Shown: piece after piece, positions 47,114 to 55,838 of the stretch
Layout: every line of letters starts with the position of its first letter
How positions within the stretch are numbered: position 1 is the first letter of the stretch
Source: Sphingomonas sp. TREG-RG-20F-R18-01
GTDB lineage: Bacteria; Pseudomonadota; Alphaproteobacteria; Sphingomonadales; Sphingomonadaceae
Length of the DNA stretch: 64,000 bases
Assembly (NCBI RefSeq): GCF_022662475.1
Contig: NZ_JAKNQQ010000003.1
Span: 62,001 to 126,000, forward strand
Direction of reading: 5' to 3'
Position numbers and translations under genes: made by a program
The notes under the pieces: generated by a model
Told to the model about the DNA's origin: nothing
The model's database searches: none
What the model saw: the letters and a program-made list of their open reading frames with translations, nothing else

Positions 47114-48009
47114 CAGTACAGATGCACGGCGATGACATGCGTGATCGCCGCCAGCACGAGAAAGCCGAACAGCGGAAGATGAAGGTGATGCCACAGCGCG
47201 AAGAGCCGCTCGAATGCGCCATAGGTCGCGGCCTGCCGCACCGCGCGGAAATAGTCGTCCAGGTGGCGCGCGGCATCCCGCCGATGCTGCTGCAGGTCAC
47301 TTTTCGACCAGTGTCGTTCGGCCGCGACGAGGACGAGGTGATGCTGGATCTCGTGGAGCAGCGTGCCTTGGCGCAACCGCATTGCCAGGGTGAGGGACAG
47401 CGCTTTTGCGATCGTGACCGGAAGCGATCCGCGGATATCGGCGGCACGCGACGCGAACGATGCGAGCTCCGGCATGATCGCATCGTCGGCATCCTCGCGG
47501 ACCGCCGCGCGGGCGGTCATTATCGTGTCGGCCAGCTCGCTCGCCTCGACGTGCTGCAGCCGGTAGCCGCGATACAGATGGCCATGGAAATAGCGTCCGA
47601 CGATCCCGCTGCCCGCGACGATCAGCATCGCGGCAAGCGCGATGCCGCTGTTCAGCGCATCGTAGGCGAACCGTGCGTGATACAGGATCGCGACCGGGCC
47701 AAGCAGCCCGAGCAGCATATGGAACCGAAACCAGAAACCGACCGATCCGGGAATGGCCTGTCCCAGCCGCTTACGGAGCGGATAGGCGAGCAGCACCAGC
47801 ATCATCGCGGCGCCGATGATTCCCAGCCAGTAGCCGACCCCGCTATCGGGTCGGATACCGAGATGGGCTCGGTTGCGGTATCCCACCAGCACGGCAGCGC
47901 CGATCGCGAGGCCGACGCTGCTCGGGATCCGGGCGGCGAACGCCTTTGGCAGGCGCCAGGACAGCGCAGGTCCGTCAGCAGTGAAAAAGGCAGCTACGCG
48001 GGCAGGCAC
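47113..48009 (-). CDS. Predicted di-heme b-type membrane cytochrome
   Basis: 298 residues from GTG 48009, chosen for AGGAG seven bases upstream; ATGs at 48057 and 48081 are alternatives. About five membrane helices (near 31-44, 57-77, 90-111, 120-137, 276-297) surround a soluble loop at 140-270. His97 and His111 in one helix and His277 and His291 in the last are each 14 residues apart. This is the spacing used by cytochrome b and ferric-reductase proteins to hold two hemes across a membrane. It would pass electrons through the inner membrane to the 20-heme protein encoded one base downstream. The family name is not recognised; the heme assignment is inference. Confidence 0.75.
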   Translation of the reverse strand: MPARVAAFFTADGPALSWRLPKAFAARIPSSVGLAIGAAVLVGYRNRAHLGIRPDSGVGYWLGIIGAAMMLVLLAYPLRKRLGQAIPGSVGFWFRFHMLLGLLGPVAILYHARFAYDALNSGIALAAMLIVAGSGIVGRYFHGHLYRGYRLQHVEASELADTIMTARAAVREDADDAIMPELASFASRAADIRGSLPVTIAKALSLTLAMRLRQGTLLHEIQHHLVLVAAERHWSKSDLQQHRRDAARHLDDYFRAVRQAATYGAFERLFALWHHLHLPLFGFLVLAAITHVIAVHLY

Positions 48010-48257
48010 GAACACGCTCCTGTACGCCTGCGCCTGCCAGCACGGCCTTCGAACCATAAAGGAATGAGGGATTCGGGACAAGGAAGGTCCGGTGCGGACG
48101 TATCCTTCGAAAGTCTGAAACGGCCGCCAACCAGCGCGTTTTCCCCACCGCTCGACGATCGCAAGCGGCCGTTACGGACCCATTCAGCTGACTACGTATT
48201 TCTGCGGTATCGGCCCATCGAAGGGCGATGCGCCTAACAATTCGTCGAGAACATACC
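48010..48257. other. Divergent promoter region of the cytochrome cluster
   Basis: 248 bases between the minus-strand cytochrome operon and the plus-strand flavoprotein. ACGTAT at 48098-48103 and TACGTA at 48193-48198 are the only candidates I see for a shared regulator site. There is no FNR/FixK-type TTGAT-N4-ATCAA. Confidence 0.45.
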
Positions 48258-49568
48258 GTGACCGATTTCACGATTGGGCTTGCCTATGCGATGCCCGCCA
48301 TACCGATCTGGGCCAGCTACGTGCTCACCCGGCAACGCCGCTCCGACCTCCACAAGGCCATTCGCGATGACGCGATCGACGCCGGCCTGATCGAGCCTCC
48401 CTCGCTCCATCCAGTCGTCGATCTCAATGCGTGCATCGGTTGTGGCGCATGCGTCCTGGCGTGTCCGGAGGGCAACGTCCTCGGGCTCATCGAGGACAAA
48501 GCCCATCTGATCGACCCGACCCGGTGCATCGGTCATGGTGCCTGCAAGACGGCTTGCCCGGCCGACGCCATCGACCTGGTGTTCGGCACCGCAACCCGGG
48601 GCGTCGACATCCCCTATGTCGATCCCGGCTTCGAAACCAACGTGCCCGGCATCTACATCGCCGGGGAACTCGGCGGGATGGGGCTGATCCGCAATGCGAT
48701 CGAGCAGGGTCGGCAGGCGATTGGCTCGATCGCTGCGGCAACGAAGCAGGCCGACCGCACGGGCGACATGCTGGATCTGCTGATCGTGGGTGCGGGACCG
48801 GCCGGCATCTCGGCGAGTCTGGCGGCGCAACAGGCCGGGCTGCGGTGCGAAACGATCGAGCAGGACAGTCTGGGCGGAACCGTCGCGCACTACCCGCGCG
48901 GGAAAATCGCGATGACCGCGCCGGTCGAGCTGCCGGGCTATGGGACGCTCAACTTCCGCGAGATTTCCAAGGAGGACCTGATCGGGATCTGGACCAAGGT
49001 CGTTGACGAAGCCGGCGTGCCGATCGCCTATGAAGAACGCGTCCTGGAGATTGTCCCGCAGGGCGTCGGGTTCTCGATCGCGACGACGGCGCGGACCGTC
49101 CACGCCCGTCGCGTGCTGCTCGCCATCGGCCGGCGCGGAACGCCGCGCACGCTCGATGTGCCGGGCGAGGGGAAGACCAAGGTCGTCTATCGATTGATCG
49201 AACCAGAACAATATGTCGGGCGTTCCGTGCTGGTCGTCGGCGGCGGCGACAGCGCCATCGAAGCCGCCATCGCACTGGTCGATGTTCCGCGAACGACAGT
49301 GACCTTGATGCACCGCGGCGAGGCATTCGATCGGGCCCGAAAAAAGAACCGTGCCACGTTGGAAATGCTCGTGTCCGGTGGGCGGCTCGTTTGCTGCACC
49401 GGAACCAAGGTCCTGGAAATCGACGATCGGCATGTTGCGCTCGTCAATGCACGCGGGCGAGCGCAAATCGCGAATGACGACGTGATCGTATGCGCCGGGG
49501 GCGTGTTGCCGACCGAATTCCTGCGGAAGGCCGGGGTGTCGGTCGAGCGGAAGTTCGGATCGCCCTGA
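48258..49568 (+). CDS. Membrane-anchored NAD(P)H flavoprotein with two iron-sulfur motifs
   Basis: 436 residues from GTG 48258; an ATG at 48228 is possible but its Shine-Dalgarno is too close. One N-terminal membrane helix (TIGLAYAMPAIPIWASYVL) is followed by a ferredoxin-like region. The first cluster motif is complete (Cys59, 62, 65, 69). The second has Cys90, His93, Cys96, Cys100, with His replacing one Cys. From about residue 170 comes a thioredoxin-reductase-like fold with FAD motif LLIVGAGPAGIS and NAD(P) motif VLVVGGGDSAIEAA; no CxxC redox pair is present. It could feed electrons from NAD(P)H to the divergent cytochrome operon. Confidence 0.88.
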   Translation: MTDFTIGLAYAMPAIPIWASYVLTRQRRSDLHKAIRDDAIDAGLIEPPSLHPVVDLNACIGCGACVLACPEGNVLGLIEDKAHLIDPTRCIGHGACKTACPADAIDLVFGTATRGVDIPYVDPGFETNVPGIYIAGELGGMGLIRNAIEQGRQAIGSIAAATKQADRTGDMLDLLIVGAGPAGISASLAAQQAGLRCETIEQDSLGGTVAHYPRGKIAMTAPVELPGYGTLNFREISKEDLIGIWTKVVDEAGVPIAYEERVLEIVPQGVGFSIATTARTVHARRVLLAIGRRGTPRTLDVPGEGKTKVVYRLIEPEQYVGRSVLVVGGGDSAIEAAIALVDVPRTTVTLMHRGEAFDRARKKNRATLEMLVSGGRLVCCTGTKVLEIDDRHVALVNARGRAQIANDDVIVCAGGVLPTEFLRKAGVSVERKFGSP

Positions 49569-49653
49569 CGTCGACCCGGCCAGTCCGACACCAAAGATGG
49601 CCAGCACCCCTCCCGTCCACGAACATGCGATCGCCTGGATCGGATCGCTTCCG

Positions 49654-51084
49654 TCAGAACAAGGGGGCTGCCATGGTCAGCAGGTTGTCGAACAGGCGGC
49701 GCAGCAGCGACCGCTCCGCGACGCCATCATGGTCGATCTCGACCGCATCGGCCAGCCACCGCCGCTGATGATCGCCGACCTCAGCCGCCAGCGTAGACGA
49801 CTCGAACAGCACGTTATTCTCGAAATTCAGGTCGAGGCTGCGGCGATCCATGTTGGCGGAACCGACCAGCCCGAGCGCATCGTCGACGACCAACGTCTTG
49901 GCATGCAACAGGCCGCCGCGGAATTCGTAGATGCGGGCACCGGCCCGGGCGAGAACGGGGTAATAGGCGCGGCTGATCGCCCCCACGATCCGACTGTCGT
50001 TTCGCTGCGGAAAGACGATCGTCAATTCTACCCCGCGCCGCGCGGCGGCGACGATCGCATTCAGCAGGGGAGGATCGGGCGCAAAATAGGGCGTCGTGAT
50101 CACGGCACGCTCGCGCGCCGCAGCCAGCACGGCGACGAAGATATCGGTCATCGTCGCATCGGGAGACAACGGCCCGGTTCCGACCGCAATGGCCGTGATC
50201 CCGCCGGGCAACGCGCCGGGGACTTCGGTTGCCAGGACCGGACGCATGTCTTCACCCGTCTCCGCCATCCAGGCCGAAGCGAAGATCAATTCCGCCTGCC
50301 GCGCGATCGGGCCTTCGTATCGAACCAGAATGTCGACCCACGGGGCAAACGTCCGTTTGGGCAGGAACGCCGGATCCGCGCAGTTCTGGCTGCCGCCCCA
50401 GGTCGTCCCGCCGTCGATCACGATGATCTTCCGGTGGTTTCGCAGATCGGTGCGGTGCCCGGCGAGGAAACCCAATCCGAGCGGAGCGGGCAGCGACGCG
50501 CAGAGCCGAGCGCCCGCATCGCGCATGCGCTTCCAGTGGCGAGAGCGAATGAGCGCGCGCGAGCCGATCGCATCGGCGACGATCCGACAAACGACACCCC
50601 GCCGCGCCGCACGACAGACCGCGTCGACAACCTTGGTGCCGTTGCCGTCGCTCAACCAAATGTAGAAGGACAGATGCACCGTCCGTGTCGCCGCATCGAT
50701 ATCCGCCACGATCGCGGTGATCGCCGCATCTGCCCCGGACGCGACGTGCGCCCGGTTGCCGGTCGAAACGGGCCATCGGCTCGCCGCTTCGCACGTGCGA
50801 AAGGCACCCGTGAAGGCCGGCGAAACCGGGCTGGTCGAGGCTGGCGGCGCGAAGGGGAGAAGGGCGTGGTAGCAATCCCGTGCACGCTTGCGGAATTTGC
50901 GCGAGATCCACCGTTCCCCGAACAGCACATACAGGACGGTCCCGACCCCCGGCAGCGCGACGAGGAGCAGGACCCATGCCGCGCGCGCGTAGGTGTCGCG
51001 CCCTTCCAGCAAAATTGCGCGCAGGATCACGGCCAGGTGAATCGCGCCCAGCGTCAGCCATACCGCCGTGTACATACTGCTCAC
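49654..51084 (-). CDS. Cardiolipin synthase-like phospholipase D family protein
   Basis: 476 residues. Two N-terminal membrane helices are followed by two HKD motifs, NHRKIIVID with GGSQN and LLHAKTLVVDD with GSANMD. Those are the two half-sites of bacterial cardiolipin synthase, which joins phosphatidylglycerol molecules. GTG 51084 is chosen because it sits in a GTGA overlap with the DUF2721 stop; ATG 51075 is an alternative. It is convergent with the flavoprotein gene. Confidence 0.92.
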   Translation of the reverse strand: MSSMYTAVWLTLGAIHLAVILRAILLEGRDTYARAAWVLLLVALPGVGTVLYVLFGERWISRKFRKRARDCYHALLPFAPPASTSPVSPAFTGAFRTCEAASRWPVSTGNRAHVASGADAAITAIVADIDAATRTVHLSFYIWLSDGNGTKVVDAVCRAARRGVVCRIVADAIGSRALIRSRHWKRMRDAGARLCASLPAPLGLGFLAGHRTDLRNHRKIIVIDGGTTWGGSQNCADPAFLPKRTFAPWVDILVRYEGPIARQAELIFASAWMAETGEDMRPVLATEVPGALPGGITAIAVGTGPLSPDATMTDIFVAVLAAARERAVITTPYFAPDPPLLNAIVAAARRGVELTIVFPQRNDSRIVGAISRAYYPVLARAGARIYEFRGGLLHAKTLVVDDALGLVGSANMDRRSLDLNFENNVLFESSTLAAEVGDHQRRWLADAVEIDHDGVAERSLLRRLFDNLLTMAAPLF

Positions 51085-51566
51085 GTGTCGTCCGCGTTTC
51101 GCATGCCGGCGATCGGTCGGGCCGCGCCATTTTCCTGTTGGTCGCCACCTGGCTGCGCTTGCTCCCGGACAGACCGGCCCGACAGGATCGTTTCGAACCC
51201 GAACGCGGCGAGCGCGGTGATCGCACAGATCAGTGCGGACCCGAAAAGCGCGAACAGGACTTGCCCCGTGCCGGCGTTTCGCAGCGCACCCAGAAACAGC
51301 GTCAGGGCGGCGCAGCATGTCAGCGCGCCAGCCAGCGCCGCCAGCAAGACGGCAAGGTCGAGCGCGGCGGATCGAAGGCGCAGTCGCGCCAACTGCCGGG
51401 GATGGCTGGATGCGTCGCCTGCGAGGCGATCGACGCGGTCGGAAATCCGGCCAAGGCGGGTCGTGAACACGTTCAACAACGATGCGAGACCCGTCAGCAG
51501 GAAGATCGGGGTCAGCGCCAGTTGGACGACGTGCGCCGCGCCAGAGATATCGGTCGACCCAAACAT
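51081..51566 (-). CDS. DUF2721 membrane protein
   Basis: 161 residues. Three hydrophobic helices (LALTPIFLLTGLASLLNVF, AALDLAVLLAALAGALTCC, VLFALFGSALICAITALAA) are separated by a conserved-looking TRLGRISDRVDRLA. This matches DUF2721, of unknown function. GAGGGACGA precedes the ATG at 51566. The frame is open far upstream but opposite a real gene. It overlaps the cardiolipin synthase-like gene by four bases, suggesting joint expression. Confidence 0.82.
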   Translation of the reverse strand: MFGSTDISGAAHVVQLALTPIFLLTGLASLLNVFTTRLGRISDRVDRLAGDASSHPRQLARLRLRSAALDLAVLLAALAGALTCCAALTLFLGALRNAGTGQVLFALFGSALICAITALAAFGFETILSGRSVREQAQPGGDQQENGAARPIAGMRNADDT

Positions 51567-51764
51567 TCGTCCCTCATGCCCGGCTGGCCCCGACAAGGAA
51601 AGAGCGTTGCATGGGGCGCTTGGCCCTGCTCGCCGAGCGCCGGTCGGTCCCTCGTCCGCGCATCGATGATGGCACCGTGGTGAAAGACGCGGATTAGGAA
51701 TCCCTAACGTGACGCGCCGGAGCGGCTGCGCCAGAAGGCAGTACCCGTCATCCTGGAGACTGCA

Positions 51765-52769
51765 ATGCCCCGCAAATTGCTTCTTGCCTCGCTCGCCGTC
51801 GCGACCATGCCGCTCTCGGTCGCGGCAACGTCTGCACCCACGTATACGGTCGCCCAGTCCATTGCGGGGCCCGACGGCTCGTGGGACTATGCCCGTGCCG
51901 ATGAGGACGGCACGCACGTGTATGTTGCGCGCAGCACGAGCGTTACGGTGATCGATACTGCGACCGGCAAGGTCTCCATGCTCGGCACGGTGCAACGTGG
52001 GCACGCGGTCGTTCCCCTGCGCGGCGGCAAGCTGCTCGTGACGAGCGGGACCGACGGCACGGTGCGGTTGTTCGATACCCGGTCCGGCGCGCAAACCGCC
52101 AATATCGTCGTCGGCAAGAAGCCCGATGCCGCCATCCTCGACGCCAGCGGCGCGCATGCGTTCGTGATGAACGCGGACAGCGGCACCGTGTCCGTAATCG
52201 ACCTTGCAGCGGCCAAAGTGACCAGGACGATCAGCGTGAAGCCCGCCCTCGAATATGCGGCATTCGGATCGGACGGAACGCTCTTCATCAACAACGAAGA
52301 CTCTGACGAGATCGAGACGGTCGATGCCACGCGCGGAGTCATGGGGAAGGCGATTCCCCTCCCGGGCTGCAAGGCGCCGACCGGTCTCGGGTACGACGTT
52401 GCGCATGGCCGGCTGATCGCCGCGTGCGCCAATGGCAAAGCCGCGATCGTCGACGCGCGTTCGCGGCGGTTGACGGCGCTGGTCGATATCGGCGTCGGGC
52501 CGGATGCGGTGATCATGGACGAGGCACGCGGGCTCGCGTTCATCCCGTGCGGCAAGGACGGCGTGCTCGATATTCTCTCGATCAGTGGCAGCGTCGTGAC
52601 GCATGCCGGTGCCGTCAAGACCGAGGTCGGGGCGCGGACCGGCGCGCTCGATCCGAAAACGGGGGCGATCTACCTGCCCACGGCCAAGTTTGACGCTCCT
52701 GCCGCGGGCGGCGGCCGGCCTGCGATGGTGCCCGGGTCCTTTCACGTATTGGTGGTCAAGCGCGCCTGA
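51765..52769 (+). CDS. Exported YncE-like beta-propeller protein
   Basis: 334 residues. The signal peptide ends near SVAAT. The rest is a seven-blade propeller with YncE/YVTN-type blades: VYVARSTSVTVIDTATGKV, VRLFDTRSGAQTANIVVGKK, AFVMNADSGTVSVIDLAAAK, and so on. Such proteins act in the periplasm as ligand- or partner-binding scaffolds; the ligand is unknown. GGAG lies upstream of the ATG. It precedes a TonB receptor in the same direction, 330 bases away, so the two may work together. Confidence 0.88.
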   Translation: MPRKLLLASLAVATMPLSVAATSAPTYTVAQSIAGPDGSWDYARADEDGTHVYVARSTSVTVIDTATGKVSMLGTVQRGHAVVPLRGGKLLVTSGTDGTVRLFDTRSGAQTANIVVGKKPDAAILDASGAHAFVMNADSGTVSVIDLAAAKVTRTISVKPALEYAAFGSDGTLFINNEDSDEIETVDATRGVMGKAIPLPGCKAPTGLGYDVAHGRLIAACANGKAAIVDARSRRLTALVDIGVGPDAVIMDEARGLAFIPCGKDGVLDILSISGSVVTHAGAVKTEVGARTGALDPKTGAIYLPTAKFDAPAAGGGRPAMVPGSFHVLVVKRA

Positions 52770-53099
52770 CACGCGTGCGGGGCGGCGGTGGCACGGTGGT
52801 TGCTGTCGCCCCGCCGGTCCATCGCACGAGCCCCGGGCAGGAAGAGCACGCCAATGGTGTTAGAACCCCACGCCGTTCGTTCTGGGCGCCGTCGTGTTTG
52901 GTGATCGGGCACGCGCGGCGGCAATTTCTAGTATGGACAGGCAAAGGACCGAAGCGCTCAAGATTGTTTCTTGCCAACCTTAGGAAAGAACGGCCCGAAG
53001 TCCCAATCCTGTAACAATAAATCCCCACCCGAAGAGAACCGGGAGCGTCGAAAAAGCGCGGTCATTGGACCGCTCAACGCAAGGATTGGGGATAACATT
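52770..53099. other. Intergenic stretch without a gene, leader of the TonB receptor
   Basis: 330 bases with no credible coding frame. It presumably contains the promoter and leader of the receptor gene. A 6-base hairpin (GCGGTC, then GACCGC) lies at about 53058-53073, close to the start codon. No riboswitch pattern was recognised. Confidence 0.5.
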
Positions 53100-55655
53100 A
53101 TGAAAACCAGGACGTTGTCGCTGTTTCCGACGGCGGTGTTCGCGTTTCTCCCGCTCGGCGCGCAAGCGCAGACCGTCGCGGAGTCGGCTCCGCGACCGGA
53201 TAACGATATCGTGGTCACGGCAACCCGCGCGTCCAAGAATGCGCGCGCAGAGGAGAAGGCGGCGCCCAATCTGATCAACGTTCAGGCCGCCGAAGACATT
53301 GTCAAATATCCCGATTTCAATGCCGCCGAAGCGTTGGGCCGCGTTCCCGGCGTCAGTCTCGCGATCGACACCGGCGAAGGACGCTTCGTCAACATCCGTG
53401 GCATCGACGGCAATCTGAACGGCACGACGTTTGGCGGCGTGACCCTGCTCAATACCCAACCCGGCGGGACGTATTTCGGCGGCGGCGGCCGTGCCGTCGA
53501 ACTCGACACCGTGCCGATCGGTGCCGTCGATCGGCTCGTCGTCCGCAAGAGCGGCCTGCCTGATCAGGAAGCGGAAGGCCTCGGCGGCTCGGTCGAACTG
53601 ACGCCACGCACCGCGGTTGGCCTGCACAAACCGTTCGTCGAAGGGACGATTGGCGGTGGCTATCAAAGCGCGCACAAGAACGGCGACGTGTTCATCGGCG
53701 AGGCCGCCGCCGGCACGGCCTTCGGCCCTGACAAGCAGTTTGCCATCGTGCTGACCGGCTCGTTCCACACCGACAAGCGGGGCTTCGACGATGTCGAGCC
53801 GGGGTTGCTCGATGCCGTCCAACCGGGCGCGCCGGGCGACAGGGTGCTCGATGCGCTCGACCTGCGGCGCTATTCGTACAATCGCCGCCGCTTCGGTTTC
53901 GGGGGCGAGCTGGACTGGAACCCGGACGCGCAGACCCATTATTACATTCGCGCCAACGACGCTGGCTATACCGAGTCGGTGCACCGCTCGATCCTGCAAT
54001 ATCGGGGGTTGGGTGATACGATCGCGACGAGTGGCAACGTCATCACCGCCACCGGTGTCGACGCGCGCGTGACGCTGCGCGACGAGCAGGAAACCCATCT
54101 GAACTTCATCGCCGCCGCCGGTGGTCGTAACGATTTCGACAAGCTGATCGTTGATTATCAGTTTTCCTATACCGCCTCGACCTATCACCGGGACTATGAT
54201 CGCAATTCGACCTTCACCCGCCCCGGACGACCGACCTTCACGGTTGCCTATGACAATATCACGGGATTGTACCCGACGCTGACGCCGACCGGCTTCAACC
54301 CCAGTGATCCGACGCAGTTCACGCTCACCGGCGCCAACAATGCCACCGAGCGGGCGCACGATCGCGAATACGCAGCCGTGCTGAACGTCACCGTGCCAAC
54401 CACGTTGCTCGGCGGAGACGGTCGGTTTCAGGTCGGTGGGAAGCTGCGTTTTCGCGACAAGATCGATCAGCCCAACAACGTGAGCTATGCCGGCGTGCCT
54501 ACGACGCCATTGAGCGCGGTACTCGGGGGCGGTCCGTACACCGACTATTATAACGGTACCTACAACGTCGGATATGCGCCGAGTATTTCGGGAATGCGCG
54601 CGGTATTGGCGCCGCTGGCGCAATTCACCAGTGCCGCGAATGCGCAACGCAACGCGCAAGGTTTCTTCAACGATACCGAGAATGTCTACGCTGGGTATGC
54701 GCAATATTCCGGCACGTTCGGGAAGCTCGGCATTCTGGCGGGGGTGCGCGTGGAAAACACCGACGGTACGTATCGCGGAACCACGATCGCGGACGGCAAC
54801 GTCTTCACGCCCGCGTCGCGGAAGTCCCGCTATACCAACGTGTTCCCTACGGTACAGCTGCGCTACGAGCTGATGCCACAGGTGATCGCGCGCGCGACCT
54901 ATTCAACCGGCATCGGTCGCCCTGGCTTCCTTCAGCTTCTGTCGGGCGCGGTCATCGATACCGGCAATCTCGCGGTGTCGGTGGGCAACCCCGGTCTGAA
55001 ACCCACCACCGTCAACGCGTTCGACGCGCAACTCGAATATTACATGGCGGATTCCGGGATCCTGTCGGTCGGTGGGTTCGACAAGGAATTCAACAACTAT
55101 ATCGTCAACAATCTCCAGCAGAATACGACATATGTCGACGCTGGCGGCACCTCCTATGCGGGGTATGACGTAATGAGCTACACCAACGTCAAAACGTCGC
55201 ACGCGCGTGGTGTCGAGGCGCAGTACAACCAGAAATTCAGCTTTCTGCCCGCGCCGTTTGATGGCTTCGGTGTCCTGGGCAACGTCACCTATGTCTGGTC
55301 GCAGTTCGCGATCCGCCCGGGGGAGGGTAGCCGGCTCCCGGGCACTTCTCCGCTGACCTACAACCTTGCTGCTTATTATGAGGCGCACGGGCTTCAGCTG
55401 CGCCTGTCGCTCAGCCATGTCGATGCCGCGATCTTCGGTGTCGGCGGCGGCAGCGGGTTCGATACGTTCGAGGATCAGCGGACGCAGCTGGACCTGACGT
55501 CTTCCTATCAGGTGACGCGCAACATGGCGGTATATTTCAACGCGAAGAACCTGAACAATTCGCCGCTGCGTTACTATGAGGGGTTGTCAAACCGCACGAC
55601 CCAGCGCGAATTTTACGATCAGAGCTACGAGGCTGGCTTCCGGTTCAAGTTCTGA
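53100..55655 (+). CDS. TonB-dependent outer-membrane receptor (Caulobacter/Xanthomonas-type)
   Basis: 851 residues. The signal peptide ends at AQAQ, then a TonB box (NDIVVTATRAS) and plug with EALGRVPGVSLAID, FVNIRGIDGN and VVRKSGLPDQEAEGLGG. The barrel ends in YEAGFRFKF. The plug signature is that of the TIGR01782-like receptors, which often import carbohydrates or other complex ligands. Which ligand is unknown. Start at 53100 with GGGGATAA upstream. The YncE-like gene lies upstream and the Pls-like synthetase downstream, so a siderophore-like role for the product is conceivable but unsupported. Confidence 0.95.
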   Translation: MKTRTLSLFPTAVFAFLPLGAQAQTVAESAPRPDNDIVVTATRASKNARAEEKAAPNLINVQAAEDIVKYPDFNAAEALGRVPGVSLAIDTGEGRFVNIRGIDGNLNGTTFGGVTLLNTQPGGTYFGGGGRAVELDTVPIGAVDRLVVRKSGLPDQEAEGLGGSVELTPRTAVGLHKPFVEGTIGGGYQSAHKNGDVFIGEAAAGTAFGPDKQFAIVLTGSFHTDKRGFDDVEPGLLDAVQPGAPGDRVLDALDLRRYSYNRRRFGFGGELDWNPDAQTHYYIRANDAGYTESVHRSILQYRGLGDTIATSGNVITATGVDARVTLRDEQETHLNFIAAAGGRNDFDKLIVDYQFSYTASTYHRDYDRNSTFTRPGRPTFTVAYDNITGLYPTLTPTGFNPSDPTQFTLTGANNATERAHDREYAAVLNVTVPTTLLGGDGRFQVGGKLRFRDKIDQPNNVSYAGVPTTPLSAVLGGGPYTDYYNGTYNVGYAPSISGMRAVLAPLAQFTSAANAQRNAQGFFNDTENVYAGYAQYSGTFGKLGILAGVRVENTDGTYRGTTIADGNVFTPASRKSRYTNVFPTVQLRYELMPQVIARATYSTGIGRPGFLQLLSGAVIDTGNLAVSVGNPGLKPTTVNAFDAQLEYYMADSGILSVGGFDKEFNNYIVNNLQQNTTYVDAGGTSYAGYDVMSYTNVKTSHARGVEAQYNQKFSFLPAPFDGFGVLGNVTYVWSQFAIRPGEGSRLPGTSPLTYNLAAYYEAHGLQLRLSLSHVDAAIFGVGGGSGFDTFEDQRTQLDLTSSYQVTRNMAVYFNAKNLNNSPLRYYEGLSNRTTQREFYDQSYEAGFRFKF

Positions 55656-55838
55656 TCGTCACGCCGCTGCCGTGTTCGAACGCACCGTAGCGCGGTGCGG
55701 ACGAACCGGCAGCGCCCTCTCGATCCCTACGGGAACGGTGGGGCACCGGTCCGCGCACCTTTCCGCCCGGATCGGTGTCGGCTGAGCATCGCGACTTGGA
55801 TTTACCGTTGCCTCCGTCCACAAGACCGGCATACGTGG

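Noticed and set aside
48010..48257. An FNR/FixK-type site to explain oxygen control of the cytochrome cluster.
   Set aside because: No TTGAT-N4-ATCAA or close variant was found in the divergent region.
49597..51669. A 690-residue plus-strand frame opposite the cardiolipin synthase-like gene.
   Set aside because: The minus strand carries two HKD motifs and the DUF2721 gene; the plus-strand frame has no support.
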